DNA from: Caldifarciminota bacterium UBA6260
GTDB lineage: Bacteria > Hydrothermota > 32-111
Reading direction: 5' to 3'
NCBI GenBank assembly: GCA_002441125.1
Contig: DJVI01000029.1
Location: 1-52,863 of the forward strand
DNA: 52,863 bases
The first letter of the stretch is position 1. The number at the start of each line of letters is the position of its first letter. Shown one piece after another: positions 52,304 to 52,863 of this stretch. The translations under genes were made by a program, and so were the position numbers. The notes under the pieces were generated by a model. It made no database searches. It was not told where the DNA came from and was given only the letters and a program-made list of their open reading frames with translations.

Positions 52304-52564
52304 TTGAAAGAAAACAAAAAAAGAATCGTTTGGATTTTAGGAAGAAAAAAAATAATAAAGTTCAACAATTGTTTTTAACTTTTGGTTTTAGTAAAAAAAT
52401 TTTTCATTATATTTAAATTGTCTAACCAAAAATAAAAATTCTGGAATTGAAAAAAGTTGTTGATATTCTTAGAAAAAACATTTTCATAATAATAATGTTG
52501 AATTAATTACTATGTTTACTTTAATAGAAAAATTCATTATAATAGTTTAGAACTTTTGGTTTAA

Positions 52565-52591
52565 AGTATTTTGAAAAATCTTCAAAATACT
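52565..52591. promoter_or_regulatory. 27-base inverted repeat upstream of the rRNA promoter
   Basis: AGTATTTTGAA / TTCAAAATACT form a perfect 11-base inverted repeat with a five-base centre. It ends one base before the TTGACA of promoter P1. It could be an operator or an upstream terminator-like element. Confidence 0.5.
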
Positions 52592-52592
52592 C

Positions 52593-52620
52593 TTGACACG
52601 AAAAGAAATTTGGTTATAAT
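52593..52620 (+). promoter_or_regulatory. 23S rRNA promoter P1
   Basis: Perfect consensus: TTGACA (52593-52598), 16-base spacer, TATAAT (52615-52620). A short GC-containing hairpin (52630-52651) lies in the leader. Confidence 0.8.
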
Positions 52621-52678
52621 GAAAAAACACTGAAGGAACAAAGCCCTTCGGTAAATTTCAAAAAAAAGAAAATTGCTC

Positions 52679-52706
52679 TTGACAAATTTAAAAAGTTTGA
52701 TATAAT
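52679..52706 (+). promoter_or_regulatory. 23S rRNA promoter P2 (the -35 also fits a boxA)
   Basis: Second perfect consensus pair: TTGACA (52679-52684), 16-base spacer, TATAAT (52701-52706). The sequence TGCTCTTGACAAA at 52675-52687 also resembles boxA, so in transcripts from P1 it may act in antitermination. Confidence 0.7.
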
Positions 52707-52728
52707 TTTTATCCTTTTAAATTTTGAT

Positions 52729-52740
52729 TGATCTTTGACA
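52729..52740 (+). promoter_or_regulatory. boxA-like antitermination element
   Basis: TGATCTTTGACA is close to rRNA boxA (TGYTCTTTRA) and lies about 30 bases before the 23S 5' end, in the leader of either promoter. Confidence 0.55.
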
Positions 52741-52769
52741 TTTCGAATTTTGTGGAAAGGCATCTTATG

Positions 52770-52863
52770 GATTAAGATACTAAGAGTATGTGGGGAATGC
52801 CTTGGCACAGATAGGCGAAGAAGGACGTAGTAGGCTGCGATAAGCCTCGGGGAGCCGCCAAGC
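52770..52863 (+). rRNA. 23S ribosomal RNA (5' end only)
   Basis: The final bases align by eye to the start of 23S rRNA: GATTAAGATACTAAGAG at the GGTTAAG 5' stem, then GGAATGCCTTGGCA, AGGCGAAGAAGGACGT and CTGCGATAAGCC, all universally conserved early 23S segments. The gene runs out of the window. Upstream there is no 16S, spacer tRNA or any rRNA sequence, only promoters and a leader, so this 23S is not transcribed behind a 16S gene. Confidence 0.95.

Larger units (their letters stand above)
52231..52564. other. AT-rich intergenic region upstream of the 23S gene, no gene seen
   Basis: Apart from the PHP promoter and repeat copy C, this stretch is low-complexity AT-rich DNA with no convincing ORF and no 16S or tRNA sequence. 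It forms most of the 539-base gap between the PHP gene and the 23S rRNA. Confidence 0.6.

Noticed and set aside
52210..52416. 68-codon plus-strand ORF across the PHP promoter
   Set aside because: Low-complexity Lys/Phe-rich translation, no ribosome-binding site, overlaps promoter and repeat.
52630..52651. Hairpin after P1 as an intrinsic terminator
   Set aside because: The stem is seven pairs with a G-T wobble and no T run follows; better read as a leader hairpin.
1..52863. CRISPR arrays, tRNA genes and prophage or IS transposase genes
   Set aside because: I looked for regularly spaced repeats, T-loop-like GGTTCRANTCC segments and transposase motifs and found none convincing; a tRNA scanner could still find a diverged one.

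Overview
This is an AT-rich, densely coded chromosomal window from a Gram-negative-type anaerobic bacterium. The envelope is diderm: there are lipoproteins, beta-barrel-like outer-membrane proteins, a Wzi-like protein and an OmpA-domain protein. Anaerobic life is indicated by a flavodiiron protein, rubredoxin, superoxide reductase, rubrerythrin and ferritin. Two secreted proteases end in tails resembling the type A sorting domain of type IX secretion. With the AT richness and an unlinked 23S gene, this suggests an uncultivated lineage near the FCB group (WOR-3, Hydrothermae or Cloacimonadota-like). That placement is a low-confidence inference.

Left edge (1-1500): two overlapping minus-strand genes for secreted proteins. 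The upstream one has a C9 homopolymer between its ribosome-binding site/start codon and its signal peptide, which puts the gene out of frame (phase variation or decay). A gene-poor stretch follows, with a 35-codon ORF and one copy of a dispersed repeat. From 1504 to 6793 (+) there is a lipid-kinase-like gene and then an oxidative-stress operon: 8-oxoguanine glycosylase, PerR, flavin reductase-rubredoxin fusion, FprA, ferritin, desulfoferrodoxin, rubrerythrin. A perfect TTGACA/TATAAT promoter and a 7-1-7 Per-box-like palindrome precede it, and a bidirectional terminator ends it.

Origin region (6822-20436, minus strand): dnaA, dnaN, PBP1A, an OmpA-domain protein, a PP-loop tRNA-thiolation-like enzyme, rsmG, parA, parB, three tandem M42 aminopeptidases, an M23 peptidase, a bactofilin and a lipoprotein. 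A perfect parS lies between rsmG and parA. DnaA-box-like sites lie between dnaA and dnaN, and transcription diverges just upstream of dnaA, as expected near oriC.

20519-34280 (+): nitroreductase; a surface-polysaccharide cluster (WecA-like and WbaP-like transferases, Wzi-like protein, epimerase, WlbB-like acetyltransferase, WlbC-like aminotransferase); uvrC; an ABC exporter; a secreted M28 peptidase. 34326-43957 (-): an Ig-like lipoprotein and a predicted outer-membrane protein, then an operon of subtilase, lipoprotein, purE, tsaC-like, tldE and tldD, and a small Ada-zinc-finger-like protein. 44069-49201 (+): DtxR-type regulator with feoA, feoB and a feoC-like gene, groES-groEL, and an FmdB-type zinc ribbon. 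49202-52230 (-): CpsB-type PHP phosphatase, ptsN-like IIA and mnmG.

The window ends in the first ~94 bases of a 23S rRNA gene. It has its own tandem promoters and a boxA-like leader, with no 16S upstream, so the rRNA genes are unlinked at this locus. Several genes that lead operons have a -10 box only 6-8 nt before the start codon and no Shine-Dalgarno, which points to leaderless mRNAs.
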